A stretch of 64,000 nt of DNA from Kluyvera genomosp. 1 (GCF_001266615.1 NZ_LGHZ01000011.1:181647-245646), one strand, 5' to 3'. Numbered from the stretch's first letter, positions 48,993 through 59,937 are shown. The notes: generated by a model not told the origin, from the letters alone. A program made the numbers and translations.

Positions 48993-49988
48993 ATGCAAGC
49001 AAAGATTAATTGGATTGATAACCTACGCGGAATTGCCTGCCTGATGGTGGTGATGATCCACACCACGACCTGGTTCGTAACCAATCCACATCAAATCAGC
49101 CCGCTCAGTTGGGATTTCGCTAACGTGCTGAATTCCGCCTCTCGCGTCAGCGTACCACTGTTCTTTATGATTTCAGGCTTTCTCTTTTTTGGCCCGCGCA
49201 GCGCACAACCGCGCCATTTCCTACGGATTGCCCTGTGCCTTCTTTTCTACAGCGCCATCGCCTTGATCTTTATCGCGACGTTCACCCATATCAGTGTGGA
49301 GGCATCACTCAAAAATCTGCTGCAAAAACCCATGTTCTATCACCTGTGGTTTTTCTTCGCCATCATGGTGATTTACCTGGTTTCCCCGCTGATTGAGGTC
49401 AAGGCTATCAGCGGAAAAATGCTGCTGGCACTGATGGTGGTGATTGGTATTGTGGCCAACCCGAATACGGTCCCACTCAGCAGCTACGGGGCGAAATGGC
49501 TGCCGGTGAACCTCTACATTAACGGCGATACCTTCTACTACGTGCTCTACGGTTTGCTTGGACGCGCATTGGGAATGATGGAAACCAGCCGTAAATCACT
49601 GACGGGGATCTGCGGCCTGCTGTTTATCGGTGCGGTATGGATTATTTCACGCGGGACGCTTTATGAACTGCAGTGGCGCGGAAATTTTGCTGACACCTGG
49701 TATGTCTACTGCGGACCGATGGTCTTTATCTGTGCAGCTGCGCTGTTTATTGTGGTCAAGAACACGCTAAACCAGCGAGTGCTCCCCGGGCTGGGGCTGA
49801 TCTCACGCCACTCGCTGGGCATATATGGTTTCCATGCCTTCATCATCTATGCGCTCCGCAGCTGGAATCTCGATCTCAAACACTGGGCGGCGCTGGATGT
49901 GCTCTGGGTATTTACCGCCACCCTTGCCGGCAGTCTACTGCTTTCACTCGCTTTACAGCGTGTGGATAAGCGCCGATTGGTTAGCTGA
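48993..49988 (+). CDS. wecH: WecH, O-acetyltransferase for enterobacterial common antigen
   Basis: 331-residue acyltransferase-3 family membrane protein of about 10 helices. [20 protein letters not shown] is the N-terminal signature with the family's His, and [15 protein letters not shown] follows. E. coli WecH (YiaH) O-acetylates GlcNAc in enterobacterial common antigen. Its 3' end overlaps the convergent yiaB-like gene by eight bases. Confidence 0.93.
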   Translation: MQAKINWIDNLRGIACLMVVMIHTTTWFVTNPHQISPLSWDFANVLNSASRVSVPLFFMISGFLFFGPRSAQPRHFLRIALCLLFYSAIALIFIATFTHISVEASLKNLLQKPMFYHLWFFFAIMVIYLVSPLIEVKAISGKMLLALMVVIGIVANPNTVPLSSYGAKWLPVNLYINGDTFYYVLYGLLGRALGMMETSRKSLTGICGLLFIGAVWIISRGTLYELQWRGNFADTWYVYCGPMVFICAAALFIVVKNTLNQRVLPGLGLISRHSLGIYGFHAFIIYALRSWNLDLKHWAALDVLWVFTATLAGSLLLSLALQRVDKRRLVS

Positions 49989-50325
49989 TATGCTGTAGCG
50001 ACGAAGGCGTGTAGGCAGACGTCCCGTACATGCAGGCAAACCATGCCGCAACCGAGAGTCCTTTATAGGCAAGTGCGAACGGCATATTGAGTATGCCAAC
50101 CAGCAGCAGCCCGGCTGCCAGGAGCAACATCAGCCCGCATAGTTTTTCGAATTGAGGGGTGACCGCCTGGCGGTGAGCGACAATGGCAAAGATCCCCAGC
50201 GCTAATACCGCCAGAAAATAGCCTTTATCTTCCAGCGCCGGGCAGGCGAGCCATAGGAAGGACAGATACAGTAAAACGCCAGAAATAAGCGTGAGGCGCG
50301 GTAATTTAACGATGTTCCACATCAT
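49981..50325 (-). CDS. yiaB: YiaB-like small inner-membrane protein
   Basis: 114 residues with four hydrophobic stretches (about 10-28, 34-50, 62-80, 86-104). The pattern [23 protein letters not shown] matches the YiaA/YiaB domain, and the position between wecH and xylB is that of E. coli yiaAB. E. coli has two adjacent genes; only one is seen here. Function unknown. GGAGA precedes the ATG. Confidence 0.8.
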   Translation of the reverse strand: MMWNIVKLPRLTLISGVLLYLSFLWLACPALEDKGYFLAVLALGIFAIVAHRQAVTPQFEKLCGLMLLLAAGLLLVGILNMPFALAYKGLSVAAWFACMYGTSAYTPSSLQHIS

Positions 50326-50457
50326 CCATCTCCCTCATCTATAACGTCACCATTATGAGCAGCGAGAGATTTTTCGCAGTATCACGATATTGAAAAACGG
50401 CAGTTTCAGAATTCATCAATATAAAATATTGATGTAACACTCGTAGGGAATGGCAGA

Positions 50458-50483
50458 CTACCCGCCCCTTAAGGAGCGGGTAG
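50458..50483. terminator. Hairpin after xylB
   Basis: CTACCCGC and GCGGGTAG pair perfectly (8 bp) around a 10-base loop that contains CCTTAAGG. It starts 10 bases past the xylB stop. No U-run, so termination efficiency is doubtful. Confidence 0.5.
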
Positions 50484-50492
50484 GAAGGAGCG

Positions 50493-51947
50493 TCAGGACA
50501 TCAACGGTTGCAGTTGTTGATAGATTTTACGGAACGTTTCACGCAATGGCGCGTAGTAAGCCACGCCCTGGGCATCCGGATGGTGCTCTTGCTCCAGAGC
50601 CAGCTGCGGCAGTAGTTCAGCGTATGACTTATCTTTGCGGATAGCCAACTGTGCCAGACGAGCAGCGCCGAGCGCTGGGCCGACGTCGCCACCGGTGCGG
50701 TAATCTAACTGCTTACCACAAATGTCCGCCAGCATCTGACGCCAGTAGGCGCTACGCGCGCCGCCGCCGATGAGCGTGATGCTCTTCGGCTCAACGCCGC
50801 AGGCATGGACAGCATCCATCCCGTCCGCCAACGCAAAGCCAACCCCTTCCAGCACCGCTTTCGCCAGTTCAGCCGGGCCGTGTTGATGGGTTAGACCGAA
50901 GAACACACCTTTCGCCTCAGGGTTATTGTGCGGCGTGCGTTCGCCGGAAAGATAGGGCAGGAACCACACGGGGCCTGCGCTCATATCCGCCGTTTGTGCC
51001 GCATCAATTAACGCAGGAACCGTCCCCAGCCCGGTGAGCTTCGCCGCCCAATCCAGGCAGGATGCGGCGCTCAGCATCACCGACATCAGGTGCCAACGTT
51101 CAGGCAGCGCATGGCAGAAGCTGTGCACCGCGCTTTCTGGCTTACTCAAAAAGCCTTCGCTAACAGCAAAATAGACGCCCGAGGTGCCGAGCGACAGCAT
51201 CGCCTGGCCAGCATCCGCCATGCCGACACCCACCGCTCCCGCGGCATTGTCACCGCCACCCGCAACGACCGGCACAGCAGGCATTTTCCAGGTGCTGGCA
51301 ACCGATGACAGCAGGTGGCCGGTAATATCGCAACCTTCAAATAGCGCGGGCATATTCTCGCGGGTTAACCCACAGGCTCCGAGCATCTCGTCGCTCCAGT
51401 CACGTTTTGCCACATCCATCCACATCGTGCCTGCCGCATCGGACATATCGCTGGCAAACTCGCCGGTCATCCGCAGCCGCAGATAATCTTTAGGCAAAAG
51501 GACCTTATCAACCTGGCGGAAAATTTCCGCTTCATGGCGCTGCACCCACAGCAATTTCGGCGCGGTAAAACCCGGCATCATCAGATTGCCGGTGATCTGT
51601 CGCGAGTTTTTCACCTGCGCTTCCAGCAGTTCGCACTCCTCGGCGCAGCGACCGTCATTCCATAAAATCGCCGGACGCAGCACGCGCTGCTGCTTATCGA
51701 GAAGCGTCGCGCCGTGCATCTGTCCAGCAATCCCCAGCGCTTTCACACCCTGCAGGCTATGTTGCTCGCCTAACCCTTTCATGGCGCGGTCCGTCGCCTG
51801 CCACCACTGCTCAGGATCCTGTTCAGACCAAAGAGGATGGGGGCGAGAGACCGTCAATTTTTCCGTTTGTGAAGCCAGCAGGCAGCCCTGCTCATCAAGC
51901 AGGATCGCCTTTACGCCGGAGGTTCCGAGATCTATGCCGATATACAT
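50493..51947 (-). CDS. xylB: XylB, D-xylulose kinase
   Basis: FGGY-family kinase making xylulose 5-phosphate, 484 residues. MYIGIDLGTSGVKAI holds the N-terminal phosphate loop; catalytic Asp is in AGGGDNAAGA near 233; FGGY-type LIGGGARSAYWRQ is near 395. The start is ATG 51947 with GGAG nine bases upstream; the in-frame start at 52001 would add 18 residues not in the family. Confidence 0.97.
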   Translation of the reverse strand: MYIGIDLGTSGVKAILLDEQGCLLASQTEKLTVSRPHPLWSEQDPEQWWQATDRAMKGLGEQHSLQGVKALGIAGQMHGATLLDKQQRVLRPAILWNDGRCAEECELLEAQVKNSRQITGNLMMPGFTAPKLLWVQRHEAEIFRQVDKVLLPKDYLRLRMTGEFASDMSDAAGTMWMDVAKRDWSDEMLGACGLTRENMPALFEGCDITGHLLSSVASTWKMPAVPVVAGGGDNAAGAVGVGMADAGQAMLSLGTSGVYFAVSEGFLSKPESAVHSFCHALPERWHLMSVMLSAASCLDWAAKLTGLGTVPALIDAAQTADMSAGPVWFLPYLSGERTPHNNPEAKGVFFGLTHQHGPAELAKAVLEGVGFALADGMDAVHACGVEPKSITLIGGGARSAYWRQMLADICGKQLDYRTGGDVGPALGAARLAQLAIRKDKSYAELLPQLALEQEHHPDAQGVAYYAPLRETFRKIYQQLQPLMS

Positions 51948-51972
51948 CGCGACTGCTCCTTTTATTATTACG

Positions 51973-52001
51973 ATGCCCGGTAAGCTTGCGCTTCCGGGCA
52001 T
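51973..52001. repeat. REP-like palindrome between xylA and xylB
   Basis: ATGCCCGG and CCGGGCAT pair perfectly around a 13-base loop (TAAGCTTGCGCTT). The core resembles the GCCCGGTAAGCGCAGCGCC-type REP of Enterobacter and Klebsiella. Its place between xylA and xylB suggests an mRNA-stabilising role for the more abundant xylA. Confidence 0.6.
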
Positions 52002-52025
52002 TGTTTATACTGCAAGACTTACGCC

Positions 52026-53348
52026 TTACTTGTCGAACAGGTAATGATTCACCAGCCCTTCCAGCAACTCCTGGTGGCCGCTTTGATGCTGCGGCGCCAA
52101 CTGATGCTGTTCAGCATATTTCGCCAGTTCCTGCAGCGACATTTGGCCTTTTAGAATCTGCTGGCCCAGTTCGCCATTCCAGCCCGCGTAGCGTTTCGCC
52201 ACGCGTTTATCCAGCTCACCGCCTTCAATCATGCGGGCCGCCACTTTCAGCGACAGCGCCATGGTATCCATAGCGCCGATATGGCCGTAGAACAGGTCGT
52301 ATTTATCGGTGCTCTGACGACGGACTTTGGCATCAAAGTTCATCCCACCGGTGGTGAAACCGCCTGCTTTGAGGATTTCGTACATCACCAGCGCATTCTC
52401 TTCGACGCTATTCGGGAACTGGTCGGTATCCCAGCCAAGCTGCGGGTCACCGCGGTTGGCGTCCACAGAACCAAACAGGCCCAGCGCAATGGCGGTGGCT
52501 ATTTCGTGGTGGAAAGAGTGGCCTGCCAGCGTCGCGTGGTTGGCCTCGATGTTCAGCTTGATCTCTTTTTCCAGGCCGAATTGTTTCAGGAAGCCATACA
52601 CCGTTGAAGCATCATAGTCATACTGGTGCTTGGTCGGTTCCTGCGGTTTGGGTTCAATCAACAAGGTACCCTGGAAGCCGATTTTGTGTTTATGCTCAAC
52701 CACCATCTGCATAAAGCGGCCAATTTGTTCGCGCTCCTGACGCAGGTCGGTATTGAGCAGCGTTTCATAGCCTTCACGACCGCCCCACAGCACATAGTTT
52801 TCGCCGCCCAATTTATGGGTCGCGTTCATGGCCGTGAATACCTGAGTGGCCGCCATGCTGAACACTTCTGGATCTGGATTAGTCGCTGCACCAGCGCCGT
52901 AGCGCGGGTTGGTGAAGCAGTTAGCGGTACCCCAAAGCAGCTTAACGCCGCTTTGCTGCTGTTTCTCAGCCAGCACATCCAGCATCTGGGCAAAGTTATT
53001 CAGATACTCTTTCAGGTTTGCGCCTTCTGGAGAAACGTCGACGTCGTGGAAGCAGTAATAAGGTACGTTCAGTTTATGGAAGAATTCGAACGCCACGTCG
53101 GCTTTACGTTTTGCGCGCTCAATCGCTTCGCCCGGCTGTTGCCATGGGCGGTCAAATGAACCAACACCGAACATATCTGCACCATTCCAGCAGAAGGTGT
53201 GCCAGTAGCAGGCAGCAAAGCGCAGGTGGTCTTCCATGCGTTTACCCAGTACAAGCTCATCCGGGTTGTAGTGGCGGAAAGCCAGCGGGTTTTCGGTTTT
53301 TGGGCCTTCGAAACGAACACGATCCAGTTGGTCGAAATAAGCTTGCAT
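52026..53348 (-). CDS. xylA: XylA, D-xylose isomerase
   Basis: Metal-dependent TIM-barrel enzyme converting D-xylose to D-xylulose, 440 residues. The catalytic His-Asp pair is in [11 protein letters not shown] near 100; metal ligands lie in [14 protein letters not shown] near 230 and [13 protein letters not shown] near 268. The start is ATG 53348 with GGAG six bases upstream; 53360 would add four residues absent from E. coli. Confidence 0.98.
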   Translation of the reverse strand: MQAYFDQLDRVRFEGPKTENPLAFRHYNPDELVLGKRMEDHLRFAACYWHTFCWNGADMFGVGSFDRPWQQPGEAIERAKRKADVAFEFFHKLNVPYYCFHDVDVSPEGANLKEYLNNFAQMLDVLAEKQQQSGVKLLWGTANCFTNPRYGAGAATNPDPEVFSMAATQVFTAMNATHKLGGENYVLWGGREGYETLLNTDLRQEREQIGRFMQMVVEHKHKIGFQGTLLIEPKPQEPTKHQYDYDASTVYGFLKQFGLEKEIKLNIEANHATLAGHSFHHEIATAIALGLFGSVDANRGDPQLGWDTDQFPNSVEENALVMYEILKAGGFTTGGMNFDAKVRRQSTDKYDLFYGHIGAMDTMALSLKVAARMIEGGELDKRVAKRYAGWNGELGQQILKGQMSLQELAKYAEQHQLAPQHQSGHQELLEGLVNHYLFDK

Positions 53349-53462
53349 AATGAACTCCATAATCTGAGACGCGGCGAGGAATACTTCGTGTAGTCATACT
53401 GAATACGGAATTGCCGTTGCTCAATTACGTTATTTCACACTGCTATTAAGAGAATCCACAAC

Positions 53463-53478
53463 TGTGCGCTGGCTCCCA
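53463..53478. promoter_or_regulatory. Degenerate CRP site in the xyl control region
   Basis: TGTGC, 6 bases, TCCCA matches 8 of the 10 core positions of TGTGA-N6-TCACA. It sits mid-way between the two operons, where E. coli has its single shared CRP site. Confidence 0.45.
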
Positions 53479-53491
53479 AAATAAAAAGGCG

Positions 53492-53524
53492 AATTCTTCA
53501 TTTCAGTTTGTAATTTCTCCATTT
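53492..53524. promoter_or_regulatory. Candidate XylR direct repeats
   Basis: AATTCTTCATTT (53492) and AATTTCTCCATTT (53512) form direct repeats about two helical turns apart, next to the CRP-like site. This spacing suits an AraC-family dimer. Identity as XylR sites is inferred from position. Confidence 0.35.
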
Positions 53525-53704
53525 AACAAAATGAAAATCAGATCGCGGTCAAATATTAGCAATTAAACGAAATATCGTAATGGCAAGATAAAAATCTGTA
53601 ATTGCCAGACGCTATATACATGTTAAGAATTTGCTGCGTGTTAAGTCATTTCTGTTTCTTTTATCGCCAATCTCACCCCTATCCCTACAGAAGGCATTAT
53701 GATT

Positions 53705-54697
53705 ATGAAGATAAAGAACCTTTGCCTCACACTCTGCGCATCGCTTCTCCTGACCAGCATGGCTAGCAGTGCCAAAGACGTTAAGATCGGCATGGCTATT
53801 GACGACCTGCGACTTGAGCGCTGGCAGAAAGACCGCGATATCTTTGTGAACAAGGCTGAGCAACTGGGTGCCAAAGTCTTTGTTCAGTCAGCTAACGGTA
53901 ACGAAGAGACTCAGATGGCGCAGATTGAAAATATGATCAATCGCGGTGTCGATGTCCTTGTTATTATTCCTTATAACGGCCAGGTACTTAGCAACGTAAT
54001 TAAAGAAGCCAAGCAAGAAGGAATTAAAGTATTAGCCTATGATCGCATGATTAATAATGCAGATATTGATTTTTATATTTCATTCGATAACGAAAAAGTC
54101 GGTGAAATGCAGGCCAAAAGTCTGGTTGACCAGGTACCACAAGGGAATTATTTCCTGATGGGCGGGTCTCCAGTTGATAATAACGCTAAGCTTTTCCGTG
54201 CTGGCCAAATGAAAGTATTAAAACCTTATATTGATGAGGGAAAAATTAAAGTCGTCGGCGATCAATGGGTTGATGGCTGGCTGCCGGAAAATGCGCTGAA
54301 GATTATGGAGAATGCGCTCACCGCCAACAATAACAAAATCGATGCCGTTGTCGCGTCAAACGATGCCACTGCCGGCGGGGCTATCCAGGCGTTAAGCGCC
54401 CAGGGGCTGGCGGGCAAAGTGGCTATCTCCGGACAGGATGCCGATCTTGCGGGTATCAAACGTATTATGAACGGTACGCAGACCATGACCGTGTATAAAC
54501 CGATCACGCTACTGGCAAATAGCGCCGCCGAGATTGCCGTCGAACTGGGCAACGGTCAGCAGCCGAAATCCGATGCCACGTTAAATAATGGCCTGAAAGA
54601 CGTTCCCTCCCGCCTGCTTACCCCGATTGAAGTCAATAAAACCAATATTGACGAGACCGTCGTGAAAGATGGTTTCCATAAGAAAAGCGAACTCTAA
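53705..54697 (+). CDS. xylF: XylF, periplasmic D-xylose-binding protein
   Basis: 330-residue periplasmic binding protein, high-affinity receptor of the XylFGH importer. Signal peptide about 23 residues (ending ASS/AKD), mature region KIGMAIDDLRLERWQKDRDI nearly identical to E. coli. Start is taken at ATG 53705 (MKIKN) by family; ATG 53699 gives two extra residues and is only four bases from AGAAGG, so both remain possible. Confidence 0.96.
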   Translation: MKIKNLCLTLCASLLLTSMASSAKDVKIGMAIDDLRLERWQKDRDIFVNKAEQLGAKVFVQSANGNEETQMAQIENMINRGVDVLVIIPYNGQVLSNVIKEAKQEGIKVLAYDRMINNADIDFYISFDNEKVGEMQAKSLVDQVPQGNYFLMGGSPVDNNAKLFRAGQMKVLKPYIDEGKIKVVGDQWVDGWLPENALKIMENALTANNNKIDAVVASNDATAGGAIQALSAQGLAGKVAISGQDADLAGIKRIMNGTQTMTVYKPITLLANSAAEIAVELGNGQQPKSDATLNNGLKDVPSRLLTPIEVNKTNIDETVVKDGFHKKSEL

Positions 54698-54704
54698 ATG
54701 GCAT

Positions 54705-54725
54705 GCCCCAGCCCAGCGCTGGGGC
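54705..54725 (+). terminator. xylF-xylG intercistronic hairpin
   Basis: Perfect 8-bp stem GCCCCAGC/GCTGGGGC with a 5-base loop, just past the xylF stop and with no U-run. It likely raises xylF message relative to xylGH by blocking 3' decay. Confidence 0.65.
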
Positions 54726-54779
54726 GGCTCGGCTGGCGATAAGAACCGCGAGCCAGGTTAACGTGGAGCATAAACACTT

Positions 54780-56321
54780 ATGCCATATTTACTCGAAATG
54801 AAGAGCATCACCAAAACCTTTGGGGTGGTTAAGGCTATTGATAACGTCAGCCTACGCCTCAATCCAGGTGAGGTGGTTTCACTGTGTGGTGAGAACGGTT
54901 CCGGCAAATCAACCTTAATGAAGGTGCTATGCGGTATTTACCCGCACGGCAGCTATGACGGTGAGATTATTTTTGCCGGAGAAACGCTTCAACCCACCCA
55001 TATTCGCGATACTGAGCGTAAAGGCATCGCCATTATTCACCAGGAACTGGCATTGGTTAAACATCTGACCGTGCTGGAAAATATTTTTCTCGGTGCGGAA
55101 ATCAGCCGCCACGGCGTGCTGGATTACGACACCATGACGTTGCGCTGTGAGAAACTCCTCGCTCAGGTCAACCTGGCCATTTCGCCTGATACGCGGGTGG
55201 GAGATTTGGGCCTGGGTCAGCAGCAACTGGTTGAAATTGCCAAGGCGCTGAATAAGCAGGTACGACTGCTGATCCTCGACGAACCTACCGCCTCGCTGAC
55301 CGAGCAAGAGACCGCCGTGCTGCTCGATATCATTCGCGATCTGCAAAACCACGGCATCGCCTGTGTCTACATCTCCCACAAGCTTAACGAAGTAAAGGCG
55401 ATTTCCGACACCATCTGCGTTATCCGCGATGGCCAGCATATTGGCACTCGCGATGCCAACTGCATGACCGAAGATGACATCATCACCATGATGGTCGGTC
55501 GCGAGCTGACGGCTCTATATCCCAACGACCCCCACACGACGGGGGACGAAATCCTGCGCGTGGAACATCTCACCGCCTGGCATCCGGTCAATCGCCATAT
55601 CAAACGCGTCAATGATATTTCATTTAGCCTCAAGCGTGGAGAGATCCTCGGCATTGCCGGGCTGGTCGGCGCAGGTCGGACCGAGGCGGTACAGTGCCTG
55701 TTTGGTGTTTGGCATGGGCGTTGGGAAGGTAAAATTTTCATTGATGGGCAACCGGTCGATATCCGTAGCTGTCAACAGGCCATCGCTCATGGAATCGCTA
55801 TGGTGCCGGAAGACCGTAAAAAAGACGGCATCGTTCCGGTCATGGCCGTCGGCAAAAATATCACGCTCGCCGCGCTTAACGATTTTAGCGGCGCATTGAG
55901 CAGCCTTGATGATGCCAAAGAGCAACAGTGTATTTTGCAATCCATTCAGCGTCTGAAAGTGAAAACCTCTTCACCAGATCTCGCGATTGGTCGTCTGAGC
56001 GGCGGCAACCAACAGAAAGCGATTCTGGCACGCTGTCTGCTGCTAAATCCCCGCATTCTGATTCTCGATGAGCCTACTCGCGGTATCGATATTGGCGCGA
56101 AATATGAAATCTACAAGCTTATCAATCAGCTGGTACAGCAAGGTATCGCCGTCATCGTCATCTCCTCTGAACTACCGGAAGTGCTGGGTCTGAGCGACCG
56201 GGTACTGGTCATGCACGAAGGAAAACTCAAAGCCGACCTGGTGAACCATAACCTGACCCAGGAACACGTGATGGAAGCCGCCTTAAGGAGCGAACGCCAT
56301 GTCGAAAAACACCCCGTCTGA
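54780..56321 (+). CDS. xylG: XylG, D-xylose ABC importer ATPase (double cassette)
   Basis: 513-residue sugar-type ATPase with two fused cassettes. N-terminal Walker [10 protein letters not shown] near 38, signature LGLGQQQ near 142 and LLILDEP; the C-terminal half has the degenerate Walker [10 protein letters not shown] near 295 and signature LSGGNQQ near 404. It overlaps xylH by 23 bases. Confidence 0.97.
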   Translation: MPYLLEMKSITKTFGVVKAIDNVSLRLNPGEVVSLCGENGSGKSTLMKVLCGIYPHGSYDGEIIFAGETLQPTHIRDTERKGIAIIHQELALVKHLTVLENIFLGAEISRHGVLDYDTMTLRCEKLLAQVNLAISPDTRVGDLGLGQQQLVEIAKALNKQVRLLILDEPTASLTEQETAVLLDIIRDLQNHGIACVYISHKLNEVKAISDTICVIRDGQHIGTRDANCMTEDDIITMMVGRELTALYPNDPHTTGDEILRVEHLTAWHPVNRHIKRVNDISFSLKRGEILGIAGLVGAGRTEAVQCLFGVWHGRWEGKIFIDGQPVDIRSCQQAIAHGIAMVPEDRKKDGIVPVMAVGKNITLAALNDFSGALSSLDDAKEQQCILQSIQRLKVKTSSPDLAIGRLSGGNQQKAILARCLLLNPRILILDEPTRGIDIGAKYEIYKLINQLVQQGIAVIVISSELPEVLGLSDRVLVMHEGKLKADLVNHNLTQEHVMEAALRSERHVEKHPV

Positions 56322-57480
56322 AATGAAACTGGCGGCCCCTGCAGCCACTCCAGCGCTACGGTTAAAATCGCTCAACCTGCAGGTTTTCGTGATGATCGCC
56401 GCAATCGTGGCGATCATGCTGTTCTTCACCTGGACCACCGACGGCGCCTATCTGAGCGCGCGTAACGTCTCTAACCTGCTGCGCCAAACTGCCATCACCG
56501 GCATCCTGGCGGTGGGGATGGTGTTTGTCATTATCTCTGCGGAAATCGACCTTTCCGTGGGTTCCATGATGGGCCTGTTGGGCGGCGCGGCGGCCATTTT
56601 TGATGTCTGGCTCGGCTGGCCGCTGCCGCTTACCATCATCGTGACGCTGGCAATGGGTCTGGTGCTTGGAGCATGGAACGGGTGGTGGGTCGCCTACCGC
56701 AAGGTGCCTTCGTTTATCGTCACGCTAGCCGGGATGCTCGCATTCCGCGGCATACTGATTGGCATCACTAACGGCACAACCGTCTCACCCACCAGTGCCG
56801 CCATGTCGCAAATCGGCCAGAGCTATCTGCCAAACGGGATTGGCTTTACTTTCGGCGCTATCGGGCTGATGGCATTTGTCGCCTGGCAGTGGCGAGGCCG
56901 GATGCGCCGGCAGTCTCTGGGCCTGACGACACCAGCGTCCACCGGGATGGTCGGTCGTCAGGCGCTGACGGCCGTTATCGTACTGGGTGCTATCTGGCTG
57001 TTAAACGACTACCGTGGCGTACCGACGCCAGTACTGCTGCTCACGCTGCTGATGCTAGCAGGAATGTTTATGGCGATGCGTACCGCTTTTGGTCGACGCA
57101 TTTACGCCATCGGTGGAAATATCGAAGCCGCCCGTCTGTCGGGTATCAACGTGGAGCGCAACAAGCTGGCGGTATTCGCGATTAACGGCCTGATGGTGGC
57201 GATTGCTGGACTGATTCTCAGCTCTCGTCTGGGCGCCGGTTCACCTTCAGCGGGAAACATTGCCGAACTGGACGCGATTGCCGCCTGCGTTATCGGTGGT
57301 ACCAGCCTTGCAGGTGGCGTCGGCAGCGTAGCCGGCGCCGTGATGGGGGCATTTATCATGGCTTCGCTCGATAACGGAATGAGTATGATGGACGTCCCGA
57401 CTTTCTGGCAGTATATCGTTAAAGGTGCGATTTTATTGCTTGCCGTCTGGATGGACTCCGCCACCAAGCGGCGCGCGTAA
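56299..57480 (+). CDS. xylH: XylH, D-xylose ABC importer permease
   Basis: 393-residue inner-membrane permease of the ribose/xylose type, about 10 helices. Conserved stretch [16 protein letters not shown] near 75 and [20 protein letters not shown] near 332. Starts within the end of xylG. Confidence 0.97.
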   Translation: MSKNTPSEMKLAAPAATPALRLKSLNLQVFVMIAAIVAIMLFFTWTTDGAYLSARNVSNLLRQTAITGILAVGMVFVIISAEIDLSVGSMMGLLGGAAAIFDVWLGWPLPLTIIVTLAMGLVLGAWNGWWVAYRKVPSFIVTLAGMLAFRGILIGITNGTTVSPTSAAMSQIGQSYLPNGIGFTFGAIGLMAFVAWQWRGRMRRQSLGLTTPASTGMVGRQALTAVIVLGAIWLLNDYRGVPTPVLLLTLLMLAGMFMAMRTAFGRRIYAIGGNIEAARLSGINVERNKLAVFAINGLMVAIAGLILSSRLGAGSPSAGNIAELDAIAACVIGGTSLAGGVGSVAGAVMGAFIMASLDNGMSMMDVPTFWQYIVKGAILLLAVWMDSATKRRA

Positions 57481-57549
57481 TTACCAGTCCGTGGTGCTGC
57501 CGTCGCGTCCGTGGCAGCACCGCTCATGATTCACGAGGAACCCTGAACC

Positions 57550-58734
57550 ATGTTTGGAAAACGTCACCGCGTGACGCTGTTATTCAATGCCAACAAAGCT
57601 TTCGATCGTCAGGTCGTTGAAGGCGTTGGCGAATACTTACAGGCGTCGCAGTCAGAGTGGGATATCTTCATTGAAGAAGATTTCCGCGCGCGCATTGAAA
57701 ATATTAAAGAGTGGCTCGGCGATGGCGTCATCGCCGACTACGACGACCCAACCATCGAGGCGCTTCTGACCGACGTCAACGTGCCGATCGTCGGCGTCGG
57801 TGGTTCATACCATCGACAGGAACAGTATCCACCGGTTCACTACATTGCGACCGATAACTATGCGCTGGTTGAAAGCGCATTTTTGCATTTAAAGGAAAAA
57901 GGGGTTCATCGTTTCGCCTTTTATGGTCTTCCCTCCGCCAGCGGCAAGCGCTGGGCCGAAGAGCGCGAGTACGCCTTTAGCCAGATTGTCGCCAAAGAAA
58001 AATATCGCGGCGTAATTTATCAGGGCCAGCAAACCGCCCCGGAAAACTGGCAGCACGCCCAAAATCGTCTCGCCGACTGGCTGCAAACGCTGCCGCCGCA
58101 AACGGGGATCATCGCCGTAACCGATGCCCGAGCGCGTCATATTCTGCAAGCCTGCGAGCATCTGCATATTCCGGTGCCGGAAAAACTCTGCGTTATCGGT
58201 ATTGATAACGAAGAGCTAACTCGCTACCTCTCCCGCGTGGCACTTTCATCGGTGGCACAAGGCGCACGCCAGATGGGCTACCAGGCGGCGAAACTGATGC
58301 AGCGTCTTCTCGATAGCGAAACCCTACCGCTCCAGCGCGTGCTGGTGCCGCCCATGCGCGTCATGGCACGCCGCTCGACGGACTACCGTTCATTGAACGA
58401 TCCAGCGGTTATCCAGGCCATGCACTATATCCGCAATAACGCCTGTAAGGGCATCAAGGTCGAGCAGGTGCTCGACTCCGTCGGCATTTCACGCTCGAAT
58501 CTTGAAAAGCGTTTTAAAGAAGAGGTTGGCGAGACTATTCACGCGGTGATCCACAGCGAGAAGCTGGAAAAAGCGCGCAGCCTGCTCGTCTCCACGTCAT
58601 TGTCGATCAATGAAATCTCGCAGATGTGTGGCTATCCATCGCTGCAGTACTTTTATTCCGTGTTTAAGAAAGAGTACGACACCACGCCAAAAGAGTACCG
58701 TGAACAGCATAGCGAGGCGCTGATTCAGGCTTGA
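57550..58734 (+). CDS. xylR: XylR, xylose-responsive AraC-family activator
   Basis: 394 residues. The N-terminal two-thirds is a LacI/PBP-like xylose-binding domain (RHRVTLLFNANKAFDRQVVE). The C-terminal AraC/XylS DNA-binding domain has two HTHs (GIKVEQVLDSVGISRSNLEK and LSINEISQMCGYPSLQYFYS). It activates xylAB and xylFGH with xylose. Located 69 bases after xylH on the same strand. Confidence 0.97.
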   Translation: MFGKRHRVTLLFNANKAFDRQVVEGVGEYLQASQSEWDIFIEEDFRARIENIKEWLGDGVIADYDDPTIEALLTDVNVPIVGVGGSYHRQEQYPPVHYIATDNYALVESAFLHLKEKGVHRFAFYGLPSASGKRWAEEREYAFSQIVAKEKYRGVIYQGQQTAPENWQHAQNRLADWLQTLPPQTGIIAVTDARARHILQACEHLHIPVPEKLCVIGIDNEELTRYLSRVALSSVAQGARQMGYQAAKLMQRLLDSETLPLQRVLVPPMRVMARRSTDYRSLNDPAVIQAMHYIRNNACKGIKVEQVLDSVGISRSNLEKRFKEEVGETIHAVIHSEKLEKARSLLVSTSLSINEISQMCGYPSLQYFYSVFKKEYDTTPKEYREQHSEALIQA

Positions 58735-58756
58735 TGGATTCACGTGAGTTTTACGG

Positions 58757-58791
58757 ATAAAAAAAGCCTTCCTGTGATGGAAGGCTTTTTT
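58757..58791. terminator. Bidirectional terminator between xylR and bax
   Basis: AGCCTTCC and GGAAGGCT pair perfectly around TGTGAT (58765-58786), with six A before and six T after, so both converging genes can end here. Confidence 0.92.
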
Positions 58792-58806
58792 ACGATTCAG
58801 TACCGA

Positions 58807-59628
58807 TTACATGTGTGCTGCAATCAGACGCTGGTTATCCTGGTACATCGCGAACAGGTAGTCGTTGTAGCTAGAACCCTTGGTCGAATAGCCTTTCAGC
58901 TTATGAATCATCGCCGTAGCGGTGACTTCCTGATCCGTCTTACGCAGCTGTGCGCGTGATTTACGGAACGAGGCATAAGCTGGATGCGTATTCAGGTTTC
59001 TTGCATACGCCTGCACAGACTCTTTTACGGAGTCAAACTTGGTGTAGCCGTTAACTGAACCCGCGCCATTTTTACAACCTTTACCGCATTTCATGCCGAA
59101 CAGGTTGTTGTTGCTACGCGCCAGTTTAGAGGTACCCCAACCGCTTTCTGCTGCAGCCATGGTGGCTACCATGCTGCCTGGGATAATATCTACACGCTCA
59201 AGCAGAGAGTTCCACGGCACCTTACGCGTGTTGCCGTTCCAGCTCACTTTATAACGAGCGGCAATGTCTTTCAGACGCGCGCGCTCAGACGGCGACCAAC
59301 GACCTTCGTACTGTTTGGAAACCAACCAGTTACGATCCGCCGTGATAGCAGCATTTTGACTCGTAATATAAGGCATTACCGTCCGGAGAAACGCTCTTTT
59401 CCTTGGTGTCCCGGAAGGGTATTTTCGCAAATCAGGAAGTGAACTGCTCTTTACACTATTGCGAGAATACTCTTGCTTACTGCTGGCCTTACTTAAACTT
59501 GTCTTTGTTACCGAGGCTTTTTGATGCTTTGTTACCGTGTGCGTTTTTGCGAACACCCCACCTGAAAATGTGCAGATGAGTAACATTAGTATCGCGGCCC
59601 CATATCGTCGAATGGGTGTCGATATCAT
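58807..59628 (-). CDS. bax: Bax, glucosaminidase-domain cell-wall protein
   Basis: 273 residues. An N-terminal signal or anchor (about 8-27, ending VFA), a Ser/Lys-rich linker (30-65), then a glucosaminidase-type domain. The catalytic Glu context is MAAAESGWGTSKLARSNNNL near 165, and MKCGKGCKNGAG has a Cys pair. E. coli Bax is a predicted peptidoglycan N-acetylglucosaminidase of uncertain role. Divergent from malS. Confidence 0.93.
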   Translation of the reverse strand: MISTPIRRYGAAILMLLICTFSGGVFAKTHTVTKHQKASVTKTSLSKASSKQEYSRNSVKSSSLPDLRKYPSGTPRKRAFLRTVMPYITSQNAAITADRNWLVSKQYEGRWSPSERARLKDIAARYKVSWNGNTRKVPWNSLLERVDIIPGSMVATMAAAESGWGTSKLARSNNNLFGMKCGKGCKNGAGSVNGYTKFDSVKESVQAYARNLNTHPAYASFRKSRAQLRKTDQEVTATAMIHKLKGYSTKGSSYNDYLFAMYQDNQRLIAAHM

Positions 59629-59937
59629 TAGATCTCCTGGTCGGATGCAATCATTCCAACGCCTTCTTATTTAATAAAATTGAGAGCTGAATCTCAAATT
59701 ATAGCAAAAATAGCCCACAAAAGCACGTACAAGAAATAGTCCGATTCCGAAACGCCCTCACGGACGCGATTCAGCATATGACAATTCGTACAGGCAAAAT
59801 GCCGAGCAGCTCTCATTTTAGTTCATTTTTTGACCGTCATCACTCAGCCCTTTCTCTCCTCCTGACAAGAGGATGAGCCCAGCATAACCAACGGCTGGCA
59901 CACTACAAAAAAACACCTTCAGGCACAGGATATTGGA
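59629..59937. promoter_or_regulatory. bax / malS divergent promoter region
   Basis: 309 bases, AT-rich towards bax. Two inverted MalT-like boxes near the malS side are listed separately. No gene seen. Confidence 0.55.
59855..59878. promoter_or_regulatory. Inverted pair of MalT boxes upstream of malS
   Basis: GAGGATGAGC (59869-59878, plus strand) matches GGGGAKGAGG at 8 of 10 positions. TCTCCTCCTG (59855-59864), read on the minus strand as CAGGAGGAGA, matches at 7. They are inverted and four bases apart, 60-83 bases before the start. E. coli malS is MalT-dependent with closely placed boxes. Confidence 0.6.

Larger units (their letters stand above)
53349..53704. promoter_or_regulatory. Divergent xylAB / xylFGHR control region
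   Basis: An AT-rich region of about 350 bases without a gene. It holds both promoters. A CRP-like site and XylR-like direct repeats are listed separately. Confidence 0.7.
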
